Under the pieces are notes generated by a model that saw nothing but the letters and a program-made list of their open reading frames with translations, ran no database searches and was not told the DNA's origin. This document shows, one piece after another, positions 1 to 7,309 of a DNA stretch of 64,000 nucleotides. Source of the DNA: a virus. How positions within the stretch are numbered: position 1 is the first letter of the stretch; each line of letters starts with the position of its first letter. The stretch covers positions 296,684-360,683 of IMG/VR virus record IMGVR_UViG_3300032675_000001; one strand, written 5' to 3'. Both the position numbers and the translations under genes were made by a program.

Positions 1-268
1 CATGACCAGTCAACGAACGGTCAATCAATCTGGAAAGCAAGTCGGAAAGTTCTTCCCATGGATTTTCAGCATTGATAATACCAGCAGATTCCGGAATCTG
101 CTTGATGCCGAAAGTAAGAAATGGATTATAGCAAGTGCGGATTCCATAAAGAAAACGCTGGGAAATTTCATTTCCAAGAATAGCGGCTTCATGCGCCTGC
201 CTGATCACATCTTCCTTGTGAAGGCGCGAATCGCTTTCATTCAGTTTCTTGAGCCAAGATGCAGACAC
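1..268 (-). CDS. ATP-dependent DNA ligase, N-terminal part (cut by window edge)
   Basis: Eighty-nine codons are visible, starting at a GTG with AAGGAG eight bases upstream; the rest lies left of the window. Aligned by eye to T4 gp30, the same N-terminal helical pattern appears: LKKLNE near the start, FLYGIRTCYNPFLTFGIKQIP around residues 42-62, and a closing R-x-LTG at the point where gp30 has RKLTG. The nucleotidyl lysine motif is not in the window. It would seal nicks in replication with the polymerase, clamp and RNase H encoded here. Ligase is inferred from the N-domain alone; another protein sharing that helical domain is possible. Confidence 0.6.
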   Translation of the reverse strand, partial: MSASWLKKLNESDSRLHKEDVIRQAHEAAILGNEISQRFLYGIRTCYNPFLTFGIKQIPESAGIINAENPWEELSDLLSRLIDRSLTGH

Positions 269-291
269 GTAAAATCTCCTTAATATGCTTC

Positions 292-320
292 ACTATATAT
301 CAAAAAGATGTGCTTGTCAA
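292..320 (-). promoter_or_regulatory. Sigma70-type early promoter for the ligase-like gene
   Basis: TTGACA (315-320), a 17-bp spacer and TATAGT (292-297) on the minus strand, just upstream of the GTG start. It overlaps the last codons of the preceding small gene. Confidence 0.75.
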
Positions 321-526
321 TCTTGTTTGAGCAGCATCCATGTATATTCCTGTTCGGATATCCAAAAATCATCCGGCCAAGTTACGTCAGGGTAATCTCT
401 TAAGCGATATCCCCATTTAAACCACAGGGACTTTCCACTGCGTCCACACTTTCTTGGGAATAGAGAGAAATGCCGATCCCATTGCTGTTTGGGTTTATAA
501 ATATCATCACCAGAATAGAATGCCAT
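317..526 (-). CDS. Small Trp/Tyr-rich phage protein, 69 aa
   Basis: The ATG at 526 overlaps the stop of the gene before it (TAATG) and has a GAGGTGG ribosome site. The protein is rich in Trp, Tyr and basic residues, with a WISEQEYTWMLLK stretch near the C-terminus. No family recognised. It is the last member of the tandem array of small genes at 0.3-2.3 kb but lacks the array's usual C-terminal F-x-LRWS ending. Confidence 0.65.
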   Translation of the reverse strand: MAFYSGDDIYKPKQQWDRHFSLFPRKCGRSGKSLWFKWGYRLRDYPDVTWPDDFWISEQEYTWMLLKQD

Positions 527-762
527 TACGACCACCTCAATAAAAATATCACAGCATCTTGTTCGGTGAAGAAACTGATTTCTTGCCAATCACAAATGCC
601 ATGGGAACCTCTTTTTGACAAATAAGACCTTGGATACTCTTGCTGCCACCGCGCCATAATGTCCTGAACAGTACTCATTGTCTTAAACTTATTGATTAAG
701 TTAAGCATTGCGTTCTGCGCTGCGCCTGCCTTCGCCATATTTACGTTAAGTGTGTAACTCAT
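526..762 (-). CDS. Small array protein ending in FLLRWS, 78 aa
   Basis: Start chosen at ATG 762, which overlaps the previous stop (ATGA), rather than the upstream TTG. The C-terminus EQDAVIFLLRWS matches the array motif (acidic, Ala, aromatic, Leu-Arg-Trp). The last codons AGG TGG also form the Shine-Dalgarno of the next gene. Function unknown; probably an early accessory protein. Confidence 0.65.
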   Translation of the reverse strand: MSYTLNVNMAKAGAAQNAMLNLINKFKTMSTVQDIMARWQQEYPRSYLSKRGSHGICDWQEISFFTEQDAVIFLLRWS

Positions 763-968
763 GACCAACTCAGGGTGACAAAGGTAGCAAGAGGATTCTC
801 GGTGTCATAGATTTCAACATATCCACCGAAATGCCCATTATTTACAGATTCAGAACGTGTTGTACAGCCGTTCTGCCACGTATTAGGACCCGAAGGACCA
901 AGTGATCTAGTCATAAGGTCGCTAATCTCTTTATACATCATTTTCGTATCTTTAAAATACAGTCTCAT
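759..968 (-). CDS. Small array protein ending in VTLSWS, 69 aa
   Basis: ATG at 968 has a strong GAGGTGG site five bases upstream. The C-terminus ends in TLSWS, a degenerate form of the array motif, and its final AGT TGG TCA TGA couples to the next start. The middle contains a Gly/Asn/Ser-rich segment. Function unknown. Confidence 0.6.
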   Translation of the reverse strand: MRLYFKDTKMMYKEISDLMTRSLGPSGPNTWQNGCTTRSESVNNGHFGGYVEIYDTENPLATFVTLSWS

Positions 969-983
969 GACCACCTCAAAAAA

Positions 984-1190
984 CTATGAATGTAGCAGTG
1001 TTAAATATACCCAAGCTTTATCTGCTTCCTTAAAGGTACTATATGTTTTTGTAAAAAGCAAGGGAGAAGATATGATGTATGAAGTTGCAGCAGCATTCCA
1101 TTGGAACTTGGCCCCGCGTCCTCTACGCCGTTTAACCCTCTTCATCATAGTAAGTTTAGGATTGGACCTAATTACAGTTATCTTTTCCAT
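984..1190 (-). CDS. Small basic array protein, 68 aa
   Basis: ATG at 1190 overlaps the preceding stop (TAATG) and follows AGGTGG. The N-terminal half is very basic (KRVKRRRGRG around residue 17), so nucleic-acid binding is possible. The C-terminus (EADKAWVYLTLLHS) resembles the array ending but lacks LRWS. It is the one member whose stop does not overlap the next gene; 15 bases intervene, and there the Shine-Dalgarno is non-coding. Confidence 0.55.
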   Translation of the reverse strand: MEKITVIRSNPKLTMMKRVKRRRGRGAKFQWNAAATSYIISSPLLFTKTYSTFKEADKAWVYLTLLHS

Positions 1191-1399
1191 TACGACCACC
1201 TCAACGCAAACCAAACAGCGTCCTCATCATCCACAAATTGCACAAACTTACCCTTCCAGCTTGGTCCGGGATAAAATCTATCCTTACAGTTTGGCCAACA
1301 CCAGTCTATTACTTCTTTCCTATCATGATGATTAAAATGCACATCGTGAAGTATTGGAACCTGAAGACCAAACTGTCCAATTGTTTTACAGGTAATCAT
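1190..1399 (-). CDS. Small array protein ending in FALRWS, 69 aa
   Basis: ATG at 1399 with GAGGTGG upstream. The C-terminal stretch DDEDAVWFALRWS is the clearest copy of the motif shared by the array. Trp and Asp/His-rich middle. Function unknown. Confidence 0.65.
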   Translation of the reverse strand: MITCKTIGQFGLQVPILHDVHFNHHDRKEVIDWCWPNCKDRFYPGPSWKGKFVQFVDDEDAVWFALRWS

Positions 1400-1605
1400 G
1401 TCCACCTCAACAGAAACCAAGCCAAATCACGATAGTTAATGAAACGAATGGAGAACAACCCATCGTCCCAAATGAACATATTGTTCTGTCTACACCACTT
1501 CTTAGCAGCATTTAGTGTATCTTGAACTTCTGACCAACGTTCCTCACCGAGATTATATTTCAGTTCTAGCCTATAAGGCTTACTATGTTCATGAACCCAT
1601 TTCAT
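1396..1605 (-). CDS. Small array protein ending in FLLRWT, 69 aa
   Basis: ATG at 1605 (ATGA overlap with the previous gene, GAGGTGG site). C-terminus YRDLAWFLLRWT; the final codons AGG TGG ACA TGA carry the next gene's ribosome site and start. Function unknown. Confidence 0.65.
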   Translation of the reverse strand: MKWVHEHSKPYRLELKYNLGEERWSEVQDTLNAAKKWCRQNNMFIWDDGLFSIRFINYRDLAWFLLRWT

Positions 1606-1832
1606 GACCACCTCAAAACAAATAAAGTCATCTTGGATTCATCAGTAATATCAAGAAACCATCTGCGGGCTTTGCTGTCCCAATAAAGACGCCAACCAGT
1701 TCCACAACTGTCACACCAAAGTTCACCTGCATCAGCCGAAATGAGTGGTCCAACATTGTCATTTAACCATTCGTCAATGACACGAGACGGCATATCGGTG
1801 ATTACTGGGTAACTTGAAACATCTAAGATCAT
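1602..1832 (-). CDS. Small array protein ending in FVLRWS, 76 aa
   Basis: ATG at 1832 overlaps the upstream stop. The middle carries LWCDSCGTGWRLYWD, a C-x2-C pair that could bind metal, though only two Cys are present. C-terminus MTLFVLRWS as in its neighbours. Confidence 0.65.
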   Translation of the reverse strand: MILDVSSYPVITDMPSRVIDEWLNDNVGPLISADAGELWCDSCGTGWRLYWDSKARRWFLDITDESKMTLFVLRWS

Positions 1833-2065
1833 GACCACATCATCCTAAAAAGCAATGCAACATTTTCGTCAGGTACTTCCACCCAACCATAAGTTTTTGA
1901 AGGAACCTCACAGTTATATCGCTCAGCCCATTCAAGAATCTCTTCTTTATTAGCAGCATAAAACTTTTCGTCAACCCAAAAAAAGGTTTTAACTGAAGGT
2001 TGGTAGGTGAAGCGAACACCCTGTTCCTTCAGTGTCCAGAGGCTCAGTGTCCAGAGGCAAGTCAT
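1829..2065 (-). CDS. Small array protein with duplicated N-terminus, 78 aa
   Basis: ATG at 2065 overlaps the preceding TGA. The first residues read LWTLS twice because of a perfect 15-bp tandem duplication. C-terminus DENVALLFRMMWS is a variant of the array motif. Function unknown. Confidence 0.6.
   Translation of the reverse strand: MTCLWTLSLWTLKEQGVRFTYQPSVKTFFWVDEKFYAANKEEILEWAERYNCEVPSKTYGWVEVPDENVALLFRMMWS
2029..2058. repeat. Perfect 15-bp tandem duplication
   Basis: The unit TCAGTGTCCAGAGGC occurs twice head to tail inside the N-terminal codons of the 78-aa gene. It adds five residues in frame, so it looks like a recent slippage event. Confidence 0.9.
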
Positions 2066-2268
2066 AGATACTTCAACGAAAAGGCTACATACCTTTTCTC
2101 ATCAATGATTTCAAACTGACGGTTTGCCCAGTCTACAAGACACAGACCAGCAGCAGGAACAATAACTTTGTTGATATACATATTACTGATACCAATACTT
2201 TTCCATTCATACCCGTTGTCAAACAACCATTTCATCAGATTGTTAAATGCCCACTCTGACATGTACAT
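2062..2268 (-). CDS. Small array protein ending in FSLKYL, 68 aa
   Basis: Two in-frame ATGs (2268 and two codons later) are possible. The C-terminus YVAFSLKYL matches the ending of the 77-aa protein at 15 kb (LWFKLKYL) and is related to the LRWS endings. First member of the array in transcription order. Function unknown. Confidence 0.6.
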   Translation of the reverse strand: MYMSEWAFNNLMKWLFDNGYEWKSIGISNMYINKVIVPAAGLCLVDWANRQFEIIDEKRYVAFSLKYL

Positions 2269-2271
2269 GAG

Positions 2272-2463
2272 TCACCGCTGACGAAGCTTTTCGGTATCAC
2301 GGATGAACGAATGTGCCCAAAAGAAAAACAGTAAGAGATTCAACGCAATAGACCAGAAATGTGGGTGATTGTAATTATATGCGAGACTACTACTTGTAAT
2401 CAACAGGAACACGGCGTCCCAGATTACACACAGCCATGCGAAAAACTTTTGCCTATTAGTCAT
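2272..2463 (-). CDS. Small membrane protein, 63 aa
   Basis: Two hydrophobic segments (about residues 8-27 and 37-51) separated by a polar turn with NYNHPHF, and a charged C-terminus. Predicted two-span inner-membrane protein. Role unknown; early membrane-modifying functions are typical for such genes, but nothing specific is seen. Confidence 0.6.
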   Translation of the reverse strand: MTNRQKFFAWLCVIWDAVFLLITSSSLAYNYNHPHFWSIALNLLLFFFWAHSFIRDTEKLRQR

Positions 2464-2466
2464 TTT

Positions 2467-2694
2467 CTAATCTTTCAGTATAGTAAAGAGATCACCATAC
2501 TCGTATTCTAACACAACGCTATCCCTAAGTCTATAGTAGATTCGTCTGCGGTAGATTTTTTTGAGCCAAGTATATTTGTTCTCAACTTTAACGGGGAACC
2601 AAGCAAAATGATTTGCCCATTCGCCGCACGTCCTTTCACCAAATCCCCCATTACAAAAGTCTTTGATGATTGCTTCCCGTGCCCCGAAGATCAC
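2467..2694 (-). CDS. Small hypothetical protein, 75 aa, GTG start
   Basis: GTG at 2694 preceded by GGAG eight bases away. Basic middle (KKIYRRRIYYRLR). No family recognised. It follows the 52-aa membrane protein with almost no gap. Confidence 0.5.
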   Translation of the reverse strand: MIFGAREAIIKDFCNGGFGERTCGEWANHFAWFPVKVENKYTWLKKIYRRRIYYRLRDSVVLEYEYGDLFTILKD

Positions 2695-2697
2695 CGA

Positions 2698-2856
2698 TTA
2701 GTCTCCGCAAATCTGCTTAATCTCAGTCGCACTGCGATTGGATTGGGCATACGATTGCAGACAATCACTCTTGACATGTTCGGTATATCCGAGCGAACCA
2801 AACATTACCAAGAAGATGACCGCAATCGCAATCGCATACCATTTGAAATCGTCCAT
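2698..2856 (-). CDS. Small single-span membrane protein, 52 aa
   Basis: ATG at 2856 is one base past the stop of the larger upstream gene. One hydrophobic segment (about residues 7-23), then a soluble tail with two Cys (about residues 32 and 50) that would face the periplasm and could form a disulfide. Function unknown. Confidence 0.55.
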   Translation of the reverse strand: MDDFKWYAIAIAVIFLVMFGSLGYTEHVKSDCLQSYAQSNRSATEIKQICGD

Positions 2857-2857
2857 T

Positions 2858-3505
2858 TTAAATCACCCTTACATAGTAAAGTTGAGTGGAATCTTCGCGG
2901 TGAGCCTTGACCTTACCCTCAATGTTCATGGTAGTGCCAGTGGCGACAAGACGCTTGAATCTGAAAAACACCGACTCGTTATCGGGAGTGATTCCAGTGA
3001 TGAAAAACGTGTCCCATGGTTGAGAATGGTTACAGCGAAGTACTTCAATCTCCAGTTGCACCTTGTCGCCAACTTGACCAATGTGACCATTAGCATCACG
3101 CAGCCGACGATTGATTGCAGCCTTTTTTTCATTGCGAAGATAGCAAGAAGGAAGCGAAGAAATAAACCCGACTTCAAACAGACCAACATCTTCGCTGTTG
3201 GCATATGCCATAGCTTTAGATTCAAACTCAGAGAGAACGCCGCCCTGCAAAATCTTGAAAGTAAGAGCCTGAAAATGACGAATGACATGCTCAGCCATTT
3301 CACAATCTTCATCACGGATGTCAAACTTTCCGTCGATAAAGTCGCGAGTCAGATACTTATTGGCAATACGCTTCTGATCACCATGTTCGTCATATTCACC
3401 CTGCTTGAGATATTCACCATTCACGCGGTGAGCAGCACATGCTGCATCAAACACTTTACGAGTGTTGAAGCGAATGGAAGCACCCGAAACACGAGAATAA
3501 GCCAT
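2858..3505 (-). CDS. Conserved-looking phage protein, 215 aa, possible OB-type C-domain
   Basis: First gene behind a consensus promoter, so expected early and strong. The N-terminal half is charged and helical. The C-terminal third (about residues 145-215) has alternating strands and ends with IEGKVKAHREDSTQLYYVRV, which resembles small nucleic-acid-binding or OB-like domains seen in phage proteins. That resemblance is only by pattern; no catalytic motif is visible. Confidence 0.65.
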   Translation of the reverse strand: MAYSRVSGASIRFNTRKVFDAACAAHRVNGEYLKQGEYDEHGDQKRIANKYLTRDFIDGKFDIRDEDCEMAEHVIRHFQALTFKILQGGVLSEFESKAMAYANSEDVGLFEVGFISSLPSCYLRNEKKAAINRRLRDANGHIGQVGDKVQLEIEVLRCNHSQPWDTFFITGITPDNESVFFRFKRLVATGTTMNIEGKVKAHREDSTQLYYVRVI

Positions 3506-3536
3506 TTTGAAATCCTTTGTTAGAATCTATGGGTGG

Positions 3537-3565
3537 TATATAGACTAACACAAAACCTATGTCAA
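3537..3565 (-). promoter_or_regulatory. Sigma70-type early promoter
   Basis: TTGACA (3560-3565), 17-bp spacer, TATATA (3537-3542). Drives the 215-aa gene and probably the small genes below it. Confidence 0.8.
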
Positions 3566-3571
3566 CAGCTT

Positions 3572-4513
3572 TTATTCGGAGCCGTAACAATTATTTACTC
3601 CGGGTTCTCCGCCAATCAAGTCACCCAATGTCTGATTCCACTTTATGATACTGTCAGTATCATGAAACCTAGACCTCAACTCTTTTCTAACTTTTCTAAA
3701 ATCAAACCAGTCTTCTCTGCCAGTAATAGTAGTTTCCCAGCCAAAACTTTTGTGACGAAGTTCAAGGTTTCCGAATCCCATGTTTTCTAACATTCTTTTT
3801 TTGAGATATCGTATTTTTAAATTATCCCCATCAATATTATCTGGGTCCTCTTCATGAACTTTTATATGCTCTTTAATGAAGAAGATGTTGGATTCAAGGC
3901 TATGGCTTAGCATATTGCCTATGCCAGAAATGCCATTTTCTTGCATGAAAATGTCATAGAAGCAATATTCATGCCGAAGGGGGCTGTAAACTTTCCTACC
4001 TATATTAAGCTGTGGCCAAGTATAATCTCCGCCAATAACTGGACATGAAACACATTGTCCCAACAACCACATATGGGCAGCAACATGCGGCATGGTCAAT
4101 TTATAGGGTTCCATGTATTTTATGTGATCGCCGTTTCCAAAGAAGCTTTCTACATCTAAATCTATCAAAACATGCTTGATTTGGTTTTCTCTGCAAAACT
4201 TTTCTGCATAGTATAGATCATGCGTATTAAAGGGACTTTGTTTATATATAAGCCTCAGTGTCATTGCAACTACTGGGATTTTATTTTGTAAACATGATAT
4301 CAGTGAACATTCACTATCCAATCCTCCGCTGTATAAGATTTCTGCTGGAACATTTTTTCCATAAAAATGTTCAGCCATTGCGGATTGAACGGAATCAAAA
4401 TTTGAAATTTCGGTATCTGAAATTTCAGTAGTAAAGATGTTACGTTCAGGGCCGAACTCCATCGTATGTTTACGGTAGTTGTTCAGCCCTGAATGCCAAG
4501 TTTTTGCAGTCAT
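3572..4513 (-). CDS. PP-loop ATP pyrophosphatase-like protein, 313 aa
   Basis: The signature SGGLDSE (about residues 60-66) is the PP-loop used by asparagine synthetase, QueC, tRNA thiolases and NAD synthetase relatives to adenylate a substrate. A second conserved-looking region has GQCVSCPVIGGDYTWP, with two Cys near a glycine turn. Start taken at ATG 4513 rather than the TTG one codon upstream. No glutaminase domain is attached, so it would use another nitrogen donor or act on a different substrate. Substrate unknown: 7-deazaguanine synthesis, amidation and tRNA modification are all possible, and no other queuosine gene is in the window. Confidence 0.7.
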   Translation of the reverse strand: MTAKTWHSGLNNYRKHTMEFGPERNIFTTEISDTEISNFDSVQSAMAEHFYGKNVPAEILYSGGLDSECSLISCLQNKIPVVAMTLRLIYKQSPFNTHDLYYAEKFCRENQIKHVLIDLDVESFFGNGDHIKYMEPYKLTMPHVAAHMWLLGQCVSCPVIGGDYTWPQLNIGRKVYSPLRHEYCFYDIFMQENGISGIGNMLSHSLESNIFFIKEHIKVHEEDPDNIDGDNLKIRYLKKRMLENMGFGNLELRHKSFGWETTITGREDWFDFRKVRKELRSRFHDTDSIIKWNQTLGDLIGGEPGVNNCYGSE

Positions 4514-4520
4514 CAAGTAT

Positions 4521-4820
4521 TTAACTGTTTTTGACGAGGTTCTTTACAATATCGTATTCTTCTGCTGCCTTTTTGAGAGCAGGATATTCTTCTTCAAGAG
4601 TTTTGCGATCAGTTTTCTTGTGTACTCGCTGGATTTCGCCATCTACAACTTCAAGCGAATAATCATAACCATTGAGACGATTAAGACAACGTTGGTAGCT
4701 GTTGGCTTGCGCTTTGTACATAGCAGCAAGAATTGGACTCTTTTCCTTTTCCTCGACTTTAGCCATTTCTCGCAGAAGTTCGATTTCTGCCTTCATTGCA
4801 TCTTCAATAGTGTAAGGCAT
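4521..4820 (-). CDS. Coiled-coil small protein, 99 aa
   Basis: Starts at ATG 4820 with GAGGTAATC upstream. Almost wholly charged and helical (Glu/Lys/Ala-rich), with heptad-like spacing in residues 10-60. No family recognised. Confidence 0.6.
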   Translation of the reverse strand: MPYTIEDAMKAEIELLREMAKVEEKEKSPILAAMYKAQANSYQRCLNRLNGYDYSLEVVDGEIQRVHKKTDRKTLEEEYPALKKAAEEYDIVKNLVKNS

Positions 4821-4822
4821 GA

Positions 4823-5197
4823 TTACCTCATCTTCTTCAAACGACTAAACACGCCTTCACTGACTTCAAATTTGTCTTCGGTGTGGACACGAATATAATG
4901 TTCTTTCCATTGGGGATCAATACCTGAGCCGTCAACACGATAGTAGTTTGCTGGGCTGCAATTCATTTGTTTAGCCAACACCATCAACCAGTCATCACGA
5001 TCAACACGACCGACAATGCGATATTTGTTGCTGATGCAGATATACCCCTTTTCATGAAGCTGTGTAGCTTCACCCTTCTCTAGAAACTCTACAAGTTCAG
5101 GTGCAGGGTGCATCGCTGGACAATCTTTATCGCCATACTTGCAGGAGCCTTCGTAGTCACCCATGTTACAGTGAGCCATATGAACAGCGTAGGTCAT
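4823..5197 (-). CDS. Small protein with Cys/His-rich N-terminus, 124 aa
   Basis: ATG overlaps the preceding stop (TAATG) and has GAGGAC upstream. The first 30 residues contain H-x3-C, then C-x5-C and a His, a plausible zinc site. The rest contains GRVDRDDWLMVLAKQMN. Function unknown. Confidence 0.6.
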   Translation of the reverse strand: MTYAVHMAHCNMGDYEGSCKYGDKDCPAMHPAPELVEFLEKGEATQLHEKGYICISNKYRIVGRVDRDDWLMVLAKQMNCSPANYYRVDGSGIDPQWKEHYIRVHTEDKFEVSEGVFSRLKKMR

Positions 5198-5601
5198 TAT
5201 TGTCCTCTCAACTTAGAGTTCAAGTAGTTTTTATACCAATCCTGCGTAGTTTGATACAGCAGTTGACGGCAATCATCATCCATTGTGTTTCTGTCGCCGG
5301 GACTCGCATCTTTTCCCAACTGAACATTAAGTCCATAGTCACCGTTTCCGACCCAAATGCTTACATCATCGCCGTGATTCATGTGGTAGTTATCAGTGCT
5401 CCAAGAAGTCGGATCAGTACGAATAGAGTAGACCACAGCACTTACAGCAGGATCATTGCACTTATCAATGTGAGTAGGAGCATCCTTTGCAATAGGATGA
5501 TGTGCGAATGGATTGGGAACGTATGCACAGCATAGAGCAACCACGAGCATTCCGCCTGCAAGGGAAAAAAATACTTTTTGGCGAGAAAAAATATTATCCA
5601 T
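5197..5601 (-). CDS. Membrane-anchored or exported small protein, 134 aa
   Basis: A hydrophobic stretch (about residues 10-27) follows a short basic N-terminus, giving a signal anchor or signal peptide. The remainder is polar with several Cys, consistent with a periplasmic domain. Coupled to both neighbours by TAATG overlaps. Function unknown. Confidence 0.6.
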   Translation of the reverse strand: MDNIFSRQKVFFSLAGGMLVVALCCAYVPNPFAHHPIAKDAPTHIDKCNDPAVSAVVYSIRTDPTSWSTDNYHMNHGDDVSIWVGNGDYGLNVQLGKDASPGDRNTMDDDCRQLLYQTTQDWYKNYLNSKLRGQ

Positions 5602-5807
5602 TATTTGCGACTTTCCAGAATAGTATCACGCACCCATTCACGATCAATACTATCATAAATGGGAAGTTCACCAGAAGCAGAATATTTCCGATCCAGCTTG
5701 CGAGTAGCATCAACTACTTCGGTATAGGTAGCATCTACATCCCTATAGATGCCAGTCTTACCGTTGTAAAATTCAAGAACATAGTTGATAAAATCTTCGC
5801 GGTCCAT
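5601..5807 (-). CDS. Small conserved-looking phage protein, 68 aa
   Basis: Start chosen at ATG 5807 (AAGGAT eight bases upstream); the longer frame upstream is not supported. The sequence FINYVLEFYNGKTGIYR followed by FDSIDREWVRD-like residues resembles a small protein family I associate with T4-like phages. No function known. Confidence 0.65.
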   Translation of the reverse strand: MDREDFINYVLEFYNGKTGIYRDVDATYTEVVDATRKLDRKYSASGELPIYDSIDREWVRDTILESRK

Positions 5808-5808
5808 A

Positions 5809-5958
5809 TTACCAATCCTTCTTGGGGTGCTTATCCTTGCGCTTATAGCGCAGTTTGGATTCAACCGTTTTCGGCTTGAAGGGAGTGCCATGGGCATAAA
5901 GCTCCAGCGCACGAATCTTCGGGCGACATGCTTCAACCTTAATAACTTCTTTCTTCAT
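5809..5958 (-). CDS. Small basic phage protein, 49 aa
   Basis: ATG 5958 with AAGGAGAAG upstream, directly behind a consensus promoter. Lys/Arg-rich (KLRYKRKDKHPKK tail), with GTPFKPKTVESK in the middle. Likely early; nucleic-acid or host-protein binding is possible, function unknown. Confidence 0.65.
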   Translation of the reverse strand: MKKEVIKVEACRPKIRALELYAHGTPFKPKTVESKLRYKRKDKHPKKDW

Positions 5959-5982
5959 GGCACTTCTCCTTTCTGTGCATTG

Positions 5983-6011
5983 CTTATACATGTGTTGATA
6001 TAGACTGTCAA
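5983..6011 (-). promoter_or_regulatory. Sigma70-type early promoter
   Basis: TTGACA (6006-6011), 17 bp, TATAAG (5983-5988). It begins at the end of the terminator of the preceding gene, so it restarts transcription. Confidence 0.8.
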
Positions 6012-6045
6012 CAAAAAAGTGCCAGAAGTTTCCTTCGGACACTTT
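6012..6045 (-). terminator. Rho-independent terminator
   Basis: Minus-strand hairpin of 13 positions (12 paired) with a GAAA tetraloop (arms 6033-6045 and 6016-6028) followed by a T-run. Ends the 92-aa gene transcript. Confidence 0.8.
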
Positions 6046-6069
6046 GCCGTTCTGGACGGTCCTGAGAAC

Positions 6070-6348
6070 TTACTTTTTTGGGGGATTACTGTTTACAAAG
6101 TCATACATTTTTTGAGCAGTTTCAAGGACCTTTTCAAGTCCGGGAAACTCTGGTGCGTTGACAGTAGTAACAAGTTGACCTGTTTTCTCATCGCGCTTTT
6201 GAGAAAGCTCCCAGCCCAAAAACTTTGCTTGATATTCAGCCTGAACTAAATCTTTAGCCATGTTTAGAATATCAGAACGAATCTCATAGCCATTCTTGGA
6301 TTGGTTGATTTTAAAATCTGGAAGTCCCGGAATTTTTTTATCACTCAC
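6070..6348 (-). CDS. Small phage protein, 92 aa, GTG start
   Basis: GTG at 6348 preceded by AAGGAT. The body is amphipathic helical (LNMAKDLVQAEYQAKFLGWELS). No family recognised. It is the last gene before the terminator at 6.03 kb. Confidence 0.6.
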   Translation of the reverse strand: MSDKKIPGLPDFKINQSKNGYEIRSDILNMAKDLVQAEYQAKFLGWELSQKRDEKTGQLVTTVNAPEFPGLEKVLETAQKMYDFVNSNPPKK

Positions 6349-6353
6349 TCTTG

Positions 6354-6413
6354 TTATCCTTCAATCTTTGGTTTGGAAAGGTATTCCCACTCATCTTGGG
6401 TATATGGCCACAT
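6354..6413 (-). CDS. Putative 19-aa peptide
   Basis: ATG at 6413 with GGAGAT spaced correctly, ending just before the 92-aa gene. The peptide is acidic and aromatic (WPYTQDEWEYLSKPK). Possibly a genuine tiny protein or a leader coupling translation; evidence is the ribosome site only. Confidence 0.35.
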   Translation of the reverse strand: MWPYTQDEWEYLSKPKIEG

Positions 6414-6423
6414 GACTATCTCC

Positions 6424-6549
6424 TTAGATTGCAAGGAGACCGTACAGTGCAAATAAGCATAGTCCCAAAATAGTAAAGTTGCCAACTTGTGCTAGTCTAC
6501 TAATGTTCTTGTTTGATAGAAAATTCATAGGGGTTACATATCTGTTCAT
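6424..6549 (-). CDS. Small membrane protein, 41 aa
   Basis: ATG 6549 overlaps the stop of the upstream gene (ATGA) with a GGAAAAT site. A single hydrophobic helix (about residues 22-41) forms the C-terminus. Below usual annotation size but well supported by the start context. Confidence 0.5.
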   Translation of the reverse strand: MNRYVTPMNFLSNKNISRLAQVGNFTILGLCLFALYGLLAI

Positions 6550-6821
6550 TTTATTTTCCTTTTGTGTGTAAGTGCGGAATCCACTGATTCCTTTGTTGAC
6601 TTAATCGCATCATTTAAAAACGATTTATTTGACACAATGCCGTATAGGTCATGTGCAGTCTTAAACGAAACGTCAACTGCCTTCTTGGTATATTCGGTTT
6701 GTGTTTCTACGAAATGGTTTAAAGTTTTCGCCAGTTCTTCGTGTTTTACAAAAGTATCAACTGCGATCTTTTTTGATGACTGAAATGCATCAATGGCTGT
6801 ATCGATAAGCATCTTAAACAT
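6546..6821 (-). CDS. Phasin-like helical protein, 91 aa
   Basis: Start at ATG 6821 (AAGGAAATAACT upstream). Amphipathic helices without Cys and the pattern of FVETQTEYTKKAVDVSF resemble phasin-type proteins that coat polyhydroxyalkanoate granules or bind membranes. The similarity is weak and by eye. Host granule or membrane association is possible. Confidence 0.5.
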   Translation of the reverse strand: MFKMLIDTAIDAFQSSKKIAVDTFVKHEELAKTLNHFVETQTEYTKKAVDVSFKTAHDLYGIVSNKSFLNDAIKSTKESVDSALTHKRKIK

Positions 6822-6907
6822 AGTTATTTCCTTTTCTGTGTGTGTTGTGTGTTGTAGACCGAAATCTACGTGGCTATTTAGTCTTTGCTGCAATGCAAAA
6901 ACTTATA

Positions 6908-7309
6908 TTACTTACGAGATTCCAGATATTCTGTAAGTGTCCCGTAAAGTGTCATCATCATTGCGATCTTATGATCGTATATTCTGATGTATGGACCTTT
7001 GCGATCCTTCTCCCTATATACACCCAAATAGTATGGGCAGTCAAGCTTTTTGGTCACTTCCTTAATAAAGGCATCCCATTCTGCTCTATCAAACTTTCCT
7101 ATAGGAAACTCATAATGAGCAATCTTGGCAAGCTGAAATGCCTTCATTCCTTCTTCTGTCAAACGAAGGCCAGAACCACCCCTGCCAGTCACCCACCAGC
7201 GAAATAATAGCTTGTCTACCGTAAGTTCTTTCCAAACGTTTTCTTCAACATCTGGAACTTCTGAGAGAACCGTTTCTGTTATTTCTTTCTTTGTTTTAGG
7301 ATAGGTCAT
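6908..7309 (-). CDS. Conserved-looking phage protein, 133 aa
   Basis: Contains RWWVTGRGGSGLRLTEEG near the middle and ends with PYIRIYD...MTLYGTLTEYL, a pattern I have seen in T4-like marine phages; function unknown. The N-terminal part overlaps the end of the upstream gene by 14 bases. Confidence 0.65.
   Translation of the reverse strand: MTYPKTKKEITETVLSEVPDVEENVWKELTVDKLLFRWWVTGRGGSGLRLTEEGMKAFQLAKIAHYEFPIGKFDRAEWDAFIKEVTKKLDCPYYLGVYREKDRKGPYIRIYDHKIAMMMTLYGTLTEYLESRK

Noticed and set aside
6354-6413. Regulatory leader peptide (attenuator) before the 92-aa gene
   Set aside because: No codon run or terminator-antiterminator pair accompanies it; left as a low-confidence tiny gene.
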